The position numbers were made by a program, and so were the translations under genes. The notes beneath the pieces are model-generated. The model saw nothing but the letters and a program-made list of their open reading frames with translations, made no database searches and was not told the origin of the DNA. Positions 53,506 to 62,390 of a DNA stretch of 64,000 nucleotides are shown here, in pieces. Numbering within the stretch: position 1 is the stretch's first letter; every line of letters begins with the position of its first letter. The stretch is from JAHEJB01 sp041748175 (GTDB taxonomy: Bacteria; Bacteroidota; Rhodothermia; Rhodothermales; Rubricoccaceae). The stretch is taken from assembly GCA_041748175.1 (NCBI GenBank), contig JBGTDU010000152.1:1-64000 (forward strand), read 5' to 3'.

Positions 53506-55970
53506 CAGTGCTGTTGGAGGTCGTAGAGGGAACGGATGGTGATACTGTCTGCGGATAGACTTGCAGGGCGGAACATGCCTTCAAACACGTTCATGCTTGG
53601 GAAAACATCCTGGTAGTTGAGAGGCATGTTGATTCCATGCGCTGTGTCCTCTAGCCAAACGCCAAAGGCAGGATATTTTGATGATATCCAAACGACATCT
53701 GACTCGTCGTCGATACTTACATCAAGCTCAGGATCTCGAATGTTCAGTTGCCATCGCGGAACTAAGGTGCTTGTGTTTCTTGAAAGACCCAGATTCGTAC
53801 CTAGATACAGAACCGACCGAAAGACTAGTCGATCGTCTGTGATCTCAAATGCGTCTCGAGGCTTTAGGGGGACATCAACTACACCGTTCGCTGTGATAGT
53901 AAGTTCTATGGCGTCCATCCCTAGAATACCCGACAAGGTGTCAAACGCCTCAATGGTCACTTGTCCCGCATAGGTCCTCATGCTATCACTCACTACCCGC
54001 AGCCGAAGGCTATCCCCTTCCTGATAAACCTCAGCGAACAGTGGCTGGTACAGTTCGCGGACGCGGTAGTGGAGCGGCTTCCATCGGCCGAACACGTCCA
54101 TGCTCGACCAAGAAACCACTGGCCAGACGTCGTTGAGCTGCCAATAGAGGGTGCCCATTGTGCGGGGCTTGCTGGCGCGGTGGCCGGCAATCGCCATCCC
54201 GACGCCCTCGGCCTGCATCACTTGCGTCATGTAGCGCCAGAGGCCGGGGTCCTCGGGCACATGTCCGAACGTCATCAACGCATACTCACGCAGCCACTCC
54301 TCGCCGTGCGGATGTTTCTGGTGGTTGCGGAATTCTTCGGAATCCGGTGGCAAATCGTCTGCAAACGTCCGCACGGTGGCTTCGACGGGATACGCCTGAA
54401 ATCCGTACTCGCTGTTGAAGCGCCCGATCTTTTCTCGGTAGCTCTCGAAGGGTGCCCGGCCCCACCACACGCCCCAGTAGTGCACGTCGCCCTGCTCGTA
54501 GGCAATGTCGCGCCCCCAACCGTTGGAAGGCGACGACGGCCAGTACGGAACATCTGGCTGGAACTCCTCGACGACGGACGGAAGCAGCTCCTCAAACAGA
54601 CGTTGGTAACCCTGCCAGAGCGCAAGCGAATCTGCCTCGGAGTACCCGAGCGACTCCTGCCAGCCCCAGTTGTGCCAGCCCTCGCTGATTTCATTGTTGC
54701 CACACCAGAGCACGATGGACGGATGCCTCCGGAGCCGTGCAACCTGCTTTCCCGCCTCCTGTCGGACGTTGGCCAAAAACTCCTCCGTCTCCGGGTAGAG
54801 GGCATTGGCGAACATGAAATCCTGCCAGACCATAATGCCCAACGAATCGGCGAGGTCGTAGAACAGGTCGTCCTCGTACACGCCGCCGCCCCAAACGCGG
54901 ATCATGTTCATGTTGGCGTCGGCGGCAGATTGCAGAACCGTGCGGTAGCGTTCCGCTGACGCTGGATAGAAGCTCGTCATCGGCGCCGAGTTCGCGCCCT
55001 TCGCAAAGATTGGTTCGCCGTTGATGACGAACGTGAAAGCGCCATCGGTCTGGTCGAGTTCGACAGTGCGGATGCCTGCACGCTGTCGTTCGTGGATGGT
55101 GCGACCGTCTATCGCAACCTCGATATCCAGATCGTAGAGGTTAGCGGGATCGGAGCTTCCTGGCCACCAAAGACGTGGGTTGCTGACCTCAAACGGAATG
55201 CGGATCTCCTCATCCGCAACCCCATCAACAGACGTACGAACCATTTCGTTGCCGTTGAGACTGACGACGATCTCAGCGGATTCGGTTACCGCGTTCCTAA
55301 GCGACGTGACTAGCTCGACCTCAGCGACGTCGTCCGAAATGCTAAGTGTTCGGAGGTACGTGCCTTCCAAACGTGGAATGGCCGCGTCTTCCAAGAACAC
55401 GCCCTTCCACGGCCCGGCCGTCAGAAACCTAGGCCCCCAGTCCCAACCAAAATGGTAGGCTGCCTTTCGCACGAACATGCGTGGACTTTCTGGGAGCGGA
55501 TAGGGATACTCAGCCGCGAGTCGCTCGGCCTCGGGCGCAGCCGGATGGAACACGATTTTGAGGGCGAATTCCGTCCCCGCGAACTCGGAGCCCAGCGACA
55601 CCTCCCATCTCCGAAACATGTTGTCGGCGCGCAGTACGCGCGTGGAGTCAATGCATACATCCGCAATCGTATCCAATCCTTCGAAGACCAGTATTGGCTG
55701 CTCCATCGAGGCAGGGATGTGGATGCGCGTTTCGTAGACCCACGTCGTGGTATCGACCCACGCGACGCGCTGTTCGTTGTCGCCGAAATACGGATCCGGA
55801 ATTAAGCCCGCATCGTGGAGCGCGGTATGTACGACGCCGGGGACAAGCGCAGCTATAGGCCCGATCCTGCCGTTCTCCGAGCGGACCGTCCAGTTCTCAA
55901 CCGGGATCCGAATCTGTTGGGCGGAGACGGATGATGCCGTGAGAAGGAGGAGGAGCAGAAGTCGGCGCAT
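53505..55970 (-). CDS. GH2 family beta-mannosidase
   Basis: The 821-residue product is taken from the ATG at 55970 (MRRLLLLLLLTASSVSAQ signal); a longer start at 55988 overlaps cutC. The GH2 fold has a galactose-binding-like N-domain, an immunoglobulin domain and a TIM barrel with the acid/base Glu in VLWCGNNEISEGWHNW and the putative nucleophile Glu in FNSEYGFQAYP. The sequence resembles the beta-mannosidases that cleave Man-beta-1,4-GlcNAc at the N-glycan core. Exported. It is followed directly by the ferredoxin gene. Confidence 0.9.
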   Translation of the reverse strand: MRRLLLLLLLTASSVSAQQIRIPVENWTVRSENGRIGPIAALVPGVVHTALHDAGLIPDPYFGDNEQRVAWVDTTTWVYETRIHIPASMEQPILVFEGLDTIADVCIDSTRVLRADNMFRRWEVSLGSEFAGTEFALKIVFHPAAPEAERLAAEYPYPLPESPRMFVRKAAYHFGWDWGPRFLTAGPWKGVFLEDAAIPRLEGTYLRTLSISDDVAEVELVTSLRNAVTESAEIVVSLNGNEMVRTSVDGVADEEIRIPFEVSNPRLWWPGSSDPANLYDLDIEVAIDGRTIHERQRAGIRTVELDQTDGAFTFVINGEPIFAKGANSAPMTSFYPASAERYRTVLQSAADANMNMIRVWGGGVYEDDLFYDLADSLGIMVWQDFMFANALYPETEEFLANVRQEAGKQVARLRRHPSIVLWCGNNEISEGWHNWGWQESLGYSEADSLALWQGYQRLFEELLPSVVEEFQPDVPYWPSSPSNGWGRDIAYEQGDVHYWGVWWGRAPFESYREKIGRFNSEYGFQAYPVEATVRTFADDLPPDSEEFRNHQKHPHGEEWLREYALMTFGHVPEDPGLWRYMTQVMQAEGVGMAIAGHRASKPRTMGTLYWQLNDVWPVVSWSSMDVFGRWKPLHYRVRELYQPLFAEVYQEGDSLRLRVVSDSMRTYAGQVTIEAFDTLSGILGMDAIELTITANGVVDVPLKPRDAFEITDDRLVFRSVLYLGTNLGLSRNTSTLVPRWQLNIRDPELDVSIDDESDVVWISSKYPAFGVWLEDTAHGINMPLNYQDVFPSMNVFEGMFRPASLSADSITIRSLYDLQQH

Positions 55971-55984
55971 GGCGGAAGATCCGA

Positions 55985-56653
55985 TCAAGCAAGCGCTTCA
56001 ACCAACCGCCGGACTTCCTCCGGATCGACCCTCGCCTCCGTCGCTCGCGCGGCGCTGTGGATTTCGACCGCCCCGGTTCGGTCCAAAATCTCCAGAACAT
56101 TTTCCGTTCGAACGGCTCCTCCAGGAATGACGATCAGATCATTTCCAGCCCGCTCTACCAAGCGCGCAATCAACTCAGCGCCTTCCAACGCTGTCGGCTG
56201 GCCGCCGCTTGTGAGGACGCGCGCCCCGCCGCAACGAATGATCGCGTCGAGCGCTTCCAAAGGATCGCGTGCTTCGTCGAATGCCCGATGAAAGGTGACG
56301 GGCTTGGGCGCGACGGCCTCGACCATCTCTCGGAGTGCGTTCTCATCGACTCGCCCGTCAACCAGAAGAGCGCCGAAAACAATACCGTCGGCTCCTACGT
56401 CGATGATCTCGCGAGCTGAAATCCGCATCCGAGCATGTTCCCCGCTGGAGAACACGAAACCATCCGCGTGCTCGCGGATCATTACAAAGACCGGCACATG
56501 GACGCGCTCTTTGACGAACGCGATATCAGTCAAAGACGGCGTCAACCCGCCCGCGCGGTAGTCGCGGCAGAGCTCGATGCGGTTGGCTCCCGCGCTCGCA
56601 GCCCTCACCGCGCATTGGGGGTCGAACGAGGCGACCTCGAGTGTGGCACTCAT
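55985..56653 (-). CDS. cutC: CutC family protein
   Basis: The 222-residue TIM-barrel protein matches CutC (copper homeostasis protein by annotation): SATLEVASFDPQCAVRAASA, NRIELCRDYRAGGLTPSL, VTFHRAFDEARDPLEALDAI and RVLTSGGQPTALEGAELI. The copper link is weak in the family, and CutC genes often occur in glycan gene clusters. It overlaps the glycosylasparaginase gene by 4 bp (ATGA). It ends 14 bp before the beta-mannosidase start. Confidence 0.9.
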   Translation of the reverse strand: MSATLEVASFDPQCAVRAASAGANRIELCRDYRAGGLTPSLTDIAFVKERVHVPVFVMIREHADGFVFSSGEHARMRISAREIIDVGADGIVFGALLVDGRVDENALREMVEAVAPKPVTFHRAFDEARDPLEALDAIIRCGGARVLTSGGQPTALEGAELIARLVERAGNDLIVIPGGAVRTENVLEILDRTGAVEIHSAARATEARVDPEEVRRLVEALA

Positions 56654-57702
56654 CCGAGGAGATACGGCGCCTCGACGACGTAAATCACCCCACCGCGAAT
56701 AGCCACCCGGTCGGCGATCCTGCCCTTGACGCTCGGCTCGGCGTCGGCTTCCGGAAGCGCAACGACATAGTTGAAGCCACGTTGAATCGCATAGCCGCCG
56801 AAATTTCCTTTCTCGTCGAGCGCGAGCAGTCCAGCCTGAATTTCAGCGGGGTCATTCGGCGTGACGCGACGAATGTGCTCCACGGCTTGCTGACACGCTT
56901 CTTGCGGAGCCACCCCGCCCCGCATACGCTCGACGATGGTGTGTGCAGCCGCAGTCCGGATCATCTCTTCGCCGTGGCCGGTCGCGGTGGCCGCGCCAAT
57001 CTCGCCGTCTACATAAAGGCCCGCACCAATGATCGGGCTGTCGCCGACGCGCCCTCGGAGCTTGTACGCTAATCCGCTTGTGGTGCACGCGCCCGAAAGC
57101 CGCCCTTGCCAATCAAGTGCGATCATTCCGCACGTATCGTGGTCGTCTTCCGTCGGCATGTCGCGGCGTTCCCGGTTGATAGCCGGTCGGTGGCCGTTGG
57201 TGGCCGCCCACTCTCGCCACTCACGTTCGGATTGCTCGGTGAGCAGATTGGTCGTCTCGAATCCTTGCTCAAGTGCGAACTGCCGCGCGCCTTCGCCCAC
57301 GAGAATGATATGCGGCGTCTCCTCCATCACCTTGCGCGCAACGGACACTGGATGCAGAATATCTTCGAGGGCGGCGACGGAGCCGCATCGAAAGCGCTCG
57401 TCCATCACGCAGGCGTCCAGGGTTACCCGGCCGTCGCGATCAGGGTGCCCACCGAGACCGACCGAGCGGTCATCGGGATCGGCCTCCGGGATGTGGACGC
57501 CCTGCTCGACGGCGTCCAGAGCATAGCCACCCTCAACCAGGACATTCCACGCGGCCTCAAGTGCACCGCGATTATCCCAGGTTGCAATGGCAACGGGGCG
57601 AGTCCTGCGAATTGTGGCAGCACGCGCGCCAACTGGAAGAGCTGCGAGCGCCCCAACGGCTGCAGTACGTTTGAGGAAGTCACGGCGGGATGGGTTGGAC
57701 AT
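56650..57702 (-). CDS. Tat-exported glycosylasparaginase (N4-(beta-GlcNAc)-L-asparaginase)
   Basis: The 350-residue protein has a twin-arginine signal (MSNPSRRDFLKRTAAVGALA). The Ntn-hydrolase autocleavage site is HDTCGMIALD, with the nucleophile Thr as in Elizabethkingia glycosylasparaginase, and GRVGDSPIIGAGLYVDGEIG follows. It hydrolyses the GlcNAc-Asn bond of N-glycopeptides in the periplasm. First gene of a six-gene minus-strand operon with cutC, beta-mannosidase, ferredoxin, GH92 and the Rof-like gene, which points to use of N-glycoproteins. Confidence 0.9.
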   Translation of the reverse strand: MSNPSRRDFLKRTAAVGALAALPVGARAATIRRTRPVAIATWDNRGALEAAWNVLVEGGYALDAVEQGVHIPEADPDDRSVGLGGHPDRDGRVTLDACVMDERFRCGSVAALEDILHPVSVARKVMEETPHIILVGEGARQFALEQGFETTNLLTEQSEREWREWAATNGHRPAINRERRDMPTEDDHDTCGMIALDWQGRLSGACTTSGLAYKLRGRVGDSPIIGAGLYVDGEIGAATATGHGEEMIRTAAAHTIVERMRGGVAPQEACQQAVEHIRRVTPNDPAEIQAGLLALDEKGNFGGYAIQRGFNYVVALPEADAEPSVKGRIADRVAIRGGVIYVVEAPYLLG

Positions 57703-57861
57703 AGTGAGAAAGGTATGCGGTATGGCAATATCTGAAAAGGAAAGGCCAAAAATCTCAGATCCGTTTGAAGGATAGAGCGCTGCGCCTTCGAAGTGGAACT
57801 GCTACCGTGTAACTTCTCGGCGGCAGATCGTGCCGGTATCCTCGAATTTGGATTGGAATCA

Positions 57862-58278
57862 ATGCTTTCTATTTCAGAAAAGCAAAATCCGTTTGGCCTT
57901 CACACCATCACTCCGTATCTGGTAGCCGATGATGTCACCAGCCTGATCCACTTCCTTAAAAAGGTGTTCGATGCAGAGTTGCGAGGCGAAACAACAATCC
58001 GGGAAGACGGGAGCATTCAGCACGTCGAAATGCAGATCGGCGATTCCGTTGTGATGATGGGCGAGCCTGCCGAAGAAACCGCCCCGATGCCTGCGATGCT
58101 GTATGTTTATGTAGATGATTGTGACGCGACCTACAAAGACGCTTTGGCAGCTGGCGCAACATCCATTCGAGAGCCAGCCGTTTATCCCCACGGCGATCGT
58201 TACGGCGGTATCAAAGATCCAACGGGGAATATCTGGTGGGTGGTTACTCACGTTGGCAAAACGGACCGCGATGTGTAA
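57862..58278 (+). CDS. VOC family protein (glyoxalase-like)
   Basis: The 138-residue product from the ATG at 57862 (the frame is open to 57793) has the two-half VOC fold: LHTITPYLVADDVTSLIHFL, then HVEMQIGDSVVMMGEPAEE and GDRYGGIKDPTGNIWWVVTH with the C-terminal Glu replaced by a Trp-rich stretch. This resembles the PhnB/YdhR-like group. The substrate is not known. Intact, unlike the truncated VOC gene at 39661. Confidence 0.85.
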   Translation: MLSISEKQNPFGLHTITPYLVADDVTSLIHFLKKVFDAELRGETTIREDGSIQHVEMQIGDSVVMMGEPAEETAPMPAMLYVYVDDCDATYKDALAAGATSIREPAVYPHGDRYGGIKDPTGNIWWVVTHVGKTDRDV

Positions 58279-58337
58279 ATCGTGGACCTGAAGAGTCGCT
58301 ACCGTATCAGGCTTTTGTGATCTGATTAGATTTCGGG

Positions 58338-59249
58338 ATGCCCATTCTCGTAGCCGCCCTCTATAAATTCGCCGCGCTTCCGGACTTCGAAGAGATTCAG
58401 CCGTCTCTTCTTGCGTGCTGCAAGGAGAACGGCGTGATGGGTACGATCCTGCTTGCCCCGGAGGGCATCAACGGAACGATCTCAGGTTCGTCGGAAGGCG
58501 TTCGGAACGTGCTCAATTTCCTGAAATCGGACGAGCGGTTGGCAGATTTGGAGCACAAAGAGTCGTTTGCGGATACGGCTCCTTTCTATCGCATGAAAGT
58601 GCGTCTCAAGCGCGAGATCGTCACCATGGGTGTGCTGGAGGTTGACCCCAATCAGACGGTCGGGACGTACGTGGATTCCCAACAATGGAACGCCCTCATC
58701 TCCGATCCAGACGTTGTGCTCATCGACGCGCGTAATGATTACGAGGTGGCTATCGGCACGTTCAAGGGTGCCGTAGACCCGCAAACGAAGAGTTTCCGCG
58801 AACTCCCCGACTGGCTCCGTGGGCAGTTCGCCAACCGCAAGGACACGAAGGTGGCCATGTTCTGCACGGGCGGGATTCGATGCGAAAAATCGACCGCGTT
58901 CCTGAAGTCGGAAGGCTTCGACAACGTCTACCATCTCCGTGGAGGCATCCTGAAGTATCTCGAAACGGTGCCGACGGATGAGAGCCTCTGGGAAGGCGAG
59001 TGTTTCGTGTTCGACCAGCGTGTATCCGTCAGGCACGGCCTGGAACAGGGATCCTACGATCAGTGCTTTGCCTGCCGAATGCCGATCAGCGATGAAGAGA
59101 AGGAATCGGCGATGTACGTGAAGGGAGTGAGCTGTCCGCACTGTCACGAAGCGAATTCGGAAGCCCGCAAGCAGCGTTTTGCGGATCGGCAGAAACAAAT
59201 AGATCTGGCGACACAGCGCGGCGAACGGCACATCGGCGCGCGCCGCTGA
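58338..59249 (+). CDS. trhO: tRNA uridine(34) hydroxylase TrhO
   Basis: The 303-residue rhodanese-related protein has the YceA/TrhO layout: N-terminal GTILLAPEGINGTISGS, rhodanese domain with catalytic Cys in FCTGGIRCEKST, and a C-terminal zinc-like CFACRMPI...CPHCHE. TrhO hydroxylates uridine 34 of tRNAs (5-hydroxyuridine) in an O2-dependent reaction. It is 88 bp after the VOC gene and not obviously coupled. Confidence 0.9.
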   Translation: MPILVAALYKFAALPDFEEIQPSLLACCKENGVMGTILLAPEGINGTISGSSEGVRNVLNFLKSDERLADLEHKESFADTAPFYRMKVRLKREIVTMGVLEVDPNQTVGTYVDSQQWNALISDPDVVLIDARNDYEVAIGTFKGAVDPQTKSFRELPDWLRGQFANRKDTKVAMFCTGGIRCEKSTAFLKSEGFDNVYHLRGGILKYLETVPTDESLWEGECFVFDQRVSVRHGLEQGSYDQCFACRMPISDEEKESAMYVKGVSCPHCHEANSEARKQRFADRQKQIDLATQRGERHIGARR

Positions 59250-59303
59250 AAATATCCGCCCGTCCGGCTCGCTATCTTCAGCGCACACATTTCGCGAATC
59301 AGG

Positions 59304-60353
59304 ATGCGCGGCTTCTGGCGATCACCCCTGTTCAGGGTAACGGCATACTTCGTGCTTATCGCTGCTCTCGTAGCGATTGCGTGGGTGGCTTTTCCATTTG
59401 TCCGGCCATACATCCACGTCTCAACGGTCGGTGGGCAGGCCGTGCAGCAGTTTGAGGACGTGCTCAGCTCGCCTTCGTCGAGCGGTGTTGGGAGTACCCC
59501 ACTGCTTCGTTACGCAATACTGTCCGCGCTGGCCATCCTGGCAACCCTGGTCTTTACGCCGCCCGTGGCTTGGATCTATATGGTAACCAAGCGACAGGAG
59601 GGATACGACCAGACCTTCGTGCAGGTCCTCCTCTTGCTGCCCATCGTGGTAGCCGCCGTCGTTCGGGTTGTGCAAGGCGATATCGCCCTTGCCTTTGCGC
59701 TGACCGGCATTGTAGCAGCGGTTCGGTTCAGGACCACCTTGAAGGACCTGAAGAACGCTGTTTTCGCCTTTGCTAGCATTGGCATTGGCCTGGCCTCTGG
59801 CACCGGAAACTGGATGCTTGCGGGTTTCCTTTCGCTGTTCTTTTGCCTCGTTACGTATGGGCTCTGGGTCCGCGGCGTCGGCGGCGTGCGAGAAATGCTT
59901 ACGCGGGGTGCCGGGTCCATGCGCCTCGCAGAAGCTCTGGTTCCGGGCGAGGCACATCGCTCCATTGTGGCAGGAAGTCGCGACTACGCAAAAAATCTTG
60001 AGGGCGAGGAACTGGAGCAAATATCCCAATTCGCAACGCGCGTCGTCAATTTTGTGCGAGGGGATGCATTGAAGAGCAAGCAGAAGTTTGATACGCTTCT
60101 AATCGTGTATGCGGACGATCCTGATTTAGCTACCAGCAAGCTGGACGAGCTGCTTGATGTCTTTTCGGATCGCTACGATCTGGTCGACACGCTCCCGGGC
60201 CCTCTAAAATCGGTAGCGCTCGTCTATTTGTTACGGATAAAGGAGGATGCAGAGCTTGGTGACTTCCTTGGGATGCTTGATTTCGGCGACGAAAGCCTTT
60301 TCAAGGCGGCCGAATTAAAGCCAATCAGCGGTCTGCGCAAACAGATAACGTAG
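59304..60353 (+). CDS. DUF4956 domain membrane protein
   Basis: The 349-residue protein has about four to six N-terminal hydrophobic segments (~14-34, 68-90, 105-125, 153-172), in the DUF4956 arrangement with VAAVVRVVQGDIALAFALTG and IVAAVRFRTTLKDLKNAVFA. A soluble C-terminal ~170 residues resembles the cytoplasmic part of this family. Function is unknown; relatives often sit next to polyphosphate (VTC-type) genes, but none is here. Its stop overlaps the next gene's GTG by one base. Confidence 0.8.
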   Translation: MRGFWRSPLFRVTAYFVLIAALVAIAWVAFPFVRPYIHVSTVGGQAVQQFEDVLSSPSSSGVGSTPLLRYAILSALAILATLVFTPPVAWIYMVTKRQEGYDQTFVQVLLLLPIVVAAVVRVVQGDIALAFALTGIVAAVRFRTTLKDLKNAVFAFASIGIGLASGTGNWMLAGFLSLFFCLVTYGLWVRGVGGVREMLTRGAGSMRLAEALVPGEAHRSIVAGSRDYAKNLEGEELEQISQFATRVVNFVRGDALKSKQKFDTLLIVYADDPDLATSKLDELLDVFSDRYDLVDTLPGPLKSVALVYLLRIKEDAELGDFLGMLDFGDESLFKAAELKPISGLRKQIT

Positions 60354-60832
60354 TGGAGGAAGAGTCCAGATCCTCGCCTCGGGTTCATTTGCCGCCCCCG
60401 CTTATTCTAATCGTGGCCTTCCTGGCCGGGGTTGCTCTGGATGCATTGGTGTCTCTTCCATTGTTTCCCTCGGATATTGGTGTCGCGTGGTCTGTACTCC
60501 CGTGGTTACTAACTGCACTCGGAAGCGCATTGATGCTCTGGGGTCTGCTCACGTTTGTGCGCGCAAGAACGGGTGTTATTCCGTTTCGGCCGGCAACGCA
60601 ACTCGTCACCCACGGCCCCTATCGCTTCAGCCGGAATCCGATGTACGCCGGGCTGTCCATTGCCTATGTCGGGTTTTCCATATGGGTCGACTCGTTCTGG
60701 CCATTGTTGATGTTACCGTTGGCGCTGTGGGTTCTCTGGAAGGTGTTTATTGAAAGAGAGGAGGCCTACCTGGCAAGCACGTTTGGCGAAGCCTACGAAG
60801 CATACCGTAGCCGCGTCCGGAGATGGTTGTGA
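60353..60832 (+). CDS. Isoprenylcysteine-carboxyl-methyltransferase-like membrane protein
   Basis: The 159-residue product starts with GTG in a one-base overlap with the upstream stop (TAGTG). Four hydrophobic segments precede the ICMT/phospholipid-methyltransferase motif THGPYRFSRNPMYAGLS and the C-terminal EREEAYLASTFGEAYEAYRS, where SAM and lipid bind. It probably methylates a lipid or small hydrophobic thiol. It overlaps the following lipoprotein gene by 10 bp. Confidence 0.85.
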   Translation: MEEESRSSPRVHLPPPLILIVAFLAGVALDALVSLPLFPSDIGVAWSVLPWLLTALGSALMLWGLLTFVRARTGVIPFRPATQLVTHGPYRFSRNPMYAGLSIAYVGFSIWVDSFWPLLMLPLALWVLWKVFIEREEAYLASTFGEAYEAYRSRVRRWL

Positions 60833-61272
60833 GAACCTATCTCGTCGCCGGTTTGCTTCTGATATCCGGATGTACCGCGCTTTTTTCTGCGAGTAGGGCA
60901 CCCGATATACTGGACGGAACATTTGTGGACGACTACGACATCTCGTACTCGATTTCGGCAGAGCAGTGGACGCAGCATCCGCACGCGACCTACCACATCA
61001 AGAAATGGAACGAAGAGGAACTGTACCTCATCGCACAAAATGACACGAACAACCTTGGTGATCCGGGCCTCTGGACACGCATAGACTGGATGGAATTGGA
61101 AGGAATGGAACCATACGCATGGGCGTTTTGCATCAGCGCGTACGATGCGCCAACGGCTGAGGCGGCGGTGCATGTAGAAATCGCAGATCGAACCAACCCG
61201 CGAACAGGTTGCAACGGGTTTCCGTTTTCGCGGATGAAGCGCATATTTCCTGACAGCCCGGCCGGGAGGTGA
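60823..61272 (+). CDS. Hypothetical lipoprotein
   Basis: The 149-residue protein begins MVVRTYLVAGLLLISGCTAL, with lipobox ISGC and lipidated Cys at 17. The mature part (DDYDISYSISAEQWTQHPHA, YHIKKWNEEELYLIAQNDTN) looks like a small beta-rich domain, and a late Cys could form a disulfide. Unknown function. It overlaps the ICMT-like gene by 10 bp and ends 4 bp before the ArsC-like gene. Confidence 0.65.
   Translation: MVVRTYLVAGLLLISGCTALFSASRAPDILDGTFVDDYDISYSISAEQWTQHPHATYHIKKWNEEELYLIAQNDTNNLGDPGLWTRIDWMELEGMEPYAWAFCISAYDAPTAEAAVHVEIADRTNPRTGCNGFPFSRMKRIFPDSPAGR
61265..61272 (+). promoter_or_regulatory. Strong Shine-Dalgarno GGAGGTGA for the ArsC-like gene
   Basis: GGAGGTGA, 4 nt before the GTG at 61277, includes the stop codon of the upstream lipoprotein. 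It supports the GTG start and indicates reinitiation within the operon. Confidence 0.6.
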
Positions 61273-61276
61273 TCGC

Positions 61277-61633
61277 GTGTTGACTGTCGTATACAACGAC
61301 GACTGCTCGAAATGCGCGGGCGTTTCAGCGATCCTTGATCAGACGGGACTTGCGTGGGCGCGGGTGCGGTATCTCCGTGGCGAACTGACTGACGAGCTTC
61401 TCGGCGATGTGCTGGATACCTATGACGGGACCCGCACTGATCTCATCCGAACGCACGAGGCCGAGTGGATTCGTGGTGGGCTGAACATAGAGACCGTGGA
61501 TCTTGTCGATTTGAAACGTTTTGTGATGGCGCACCCTATTGTCCTGCAGCGCCCAATCGTTGTTGTTGGCGGGCGCGCTGTCATTGCCCGCCCACCGGAA
61601 GTGTTGTGGGATTTCATCGACGCGGTCCGGTAA
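61277..61633 (+). CDS. ArsC/Spx-like thioredoxin-fold protein
   Basis: The 118-residue protein has the ArsC-family pattern: LTVVYNDDCSKCAGVSAILD with the N-terminal CxxC, then LRGELTDELLGDVLDTYDGT and a conserved RPIVVVGGRAVIARPPE near the end. Lengths and the ArsC-type C-terminus fit arsenate reductase or the related YffB group; the CSKC motif leaves open a redox rather than arsenate role. No ars operon genes are nearby. Last gene of the DUF4956-ICMT-lipoprotein-ArsC run. Confidence 0.8.
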   Translation: MLTVVYNDDCSKCAGVSAILDQTGLAWARVRYLRGELTDELLGDVLDTYDGTRTDLIRTHEAEWIRGGLNIETVDLVDLKRFVMAHPIVLQRPIVVVGGRAVIARPPEVLWDFIDAVR

Positions 61634-61643
61634 GTTTGGGCAC

Positions 61644-62390
61644 ATGGGCCACCCTTCTCTATCCCAAATCCATCACAGGCCGTGGCCCATTCCTGACAAA
61701 CCCTGGCGCTGGTCGCAGACCTGGAGCCACCTGCTCTTTGCGCACTGGCGGATTCCCGCGAAGGCGCTCAGGCCGCTGATCCCCGCAGGACTGACGCTGC
61801 AGGAATTCGACGGCTCGGCATGGATTGGCGTCGTTCCGTTTTTGCTGGATGTCCGGCCGCGGTTCGTCCCGCCGCTGCCCCGGATCTCCCGCTTCCCCGA
61901 GATCAATGTGCGGACGTACGTGGAGGTCGATGGCAAGCCCGGCGTGTGGTTCTTCAGTCTGGATGCCCATAACCCGCTGGCGGTGCGGGCGGCTCGCAGA
62001 TTTTTCCATCTTCCCTACTTTCGCGCTCAGATGGAAATCGAGCTGCCTGGAGAATCCGTACGCTACTCAACGCGGAGAACTGACGGAATCCACGCGCCGG
62101 AATTTGTGGCTGAGTACGCACCAGTCTCGGACGTGTATCTGGCCGATTCTGGATCGCTTGAGCATTGGCTCACGGAACGGTACTGCCTGTATGCGGAGGA
62201 TCCGAAGGGCGCGCTCTATCGCGCCGAGGTCCATCACCCGCCGTGGCCACTTCAAGTTGCAGAGGCGGACATCCTCTCAAACACCATGCTGGAACCGCTT
62301 GGCCTGAGCATCCCGTTCGAGCCTCCGTTGCTTCATTTCGCCCGGCGGCTGGGGGTGACTGTCTGGGGTTTGGAGCGCCTCACCGTGTAG
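61644..62390 (+). CDS. DUF2071 (YqjF-like) protein
   Basis: The 248-residue product from the ATG at 61644 (the frame is open back to 61539 inside the ArsC-like gene) matches DUF2071: WSHLLFAHWRIPAKALRPLI, FDGSAWIGVVPFLLDVRPRF, INVRTYVEVDGKPGVWFFSL and the C-terminal TERYCLYAEDPKGALYRAEV. No signal or membrane segment. Function is unknown. It begins 10 bp after the ArsC-like gene, so it may extend that operon. Confidence 0.85.
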   Translation: MGHPSLSQIHHRPWPIPDKPWRWSQTWSHLLFAHWRIPAKALRPLIPAGLTLQEFDGSAWIGVVPFLLDVRPRFVPPLPRISRFPEINVRTYVEVDGKPGVWFFSLDAHNPLAVRAARRFFHLPYFRAQMEIELPGESVRYSTRRTDGIHAPEFVAEYAPVSDVYLADSGSLEHWLTERYCLYAEDPKGALYRAEVHHPPWPLQVAEADILSNTMLEPLGLSIPFEPPLLHFARRLGVTVWGLERLTV

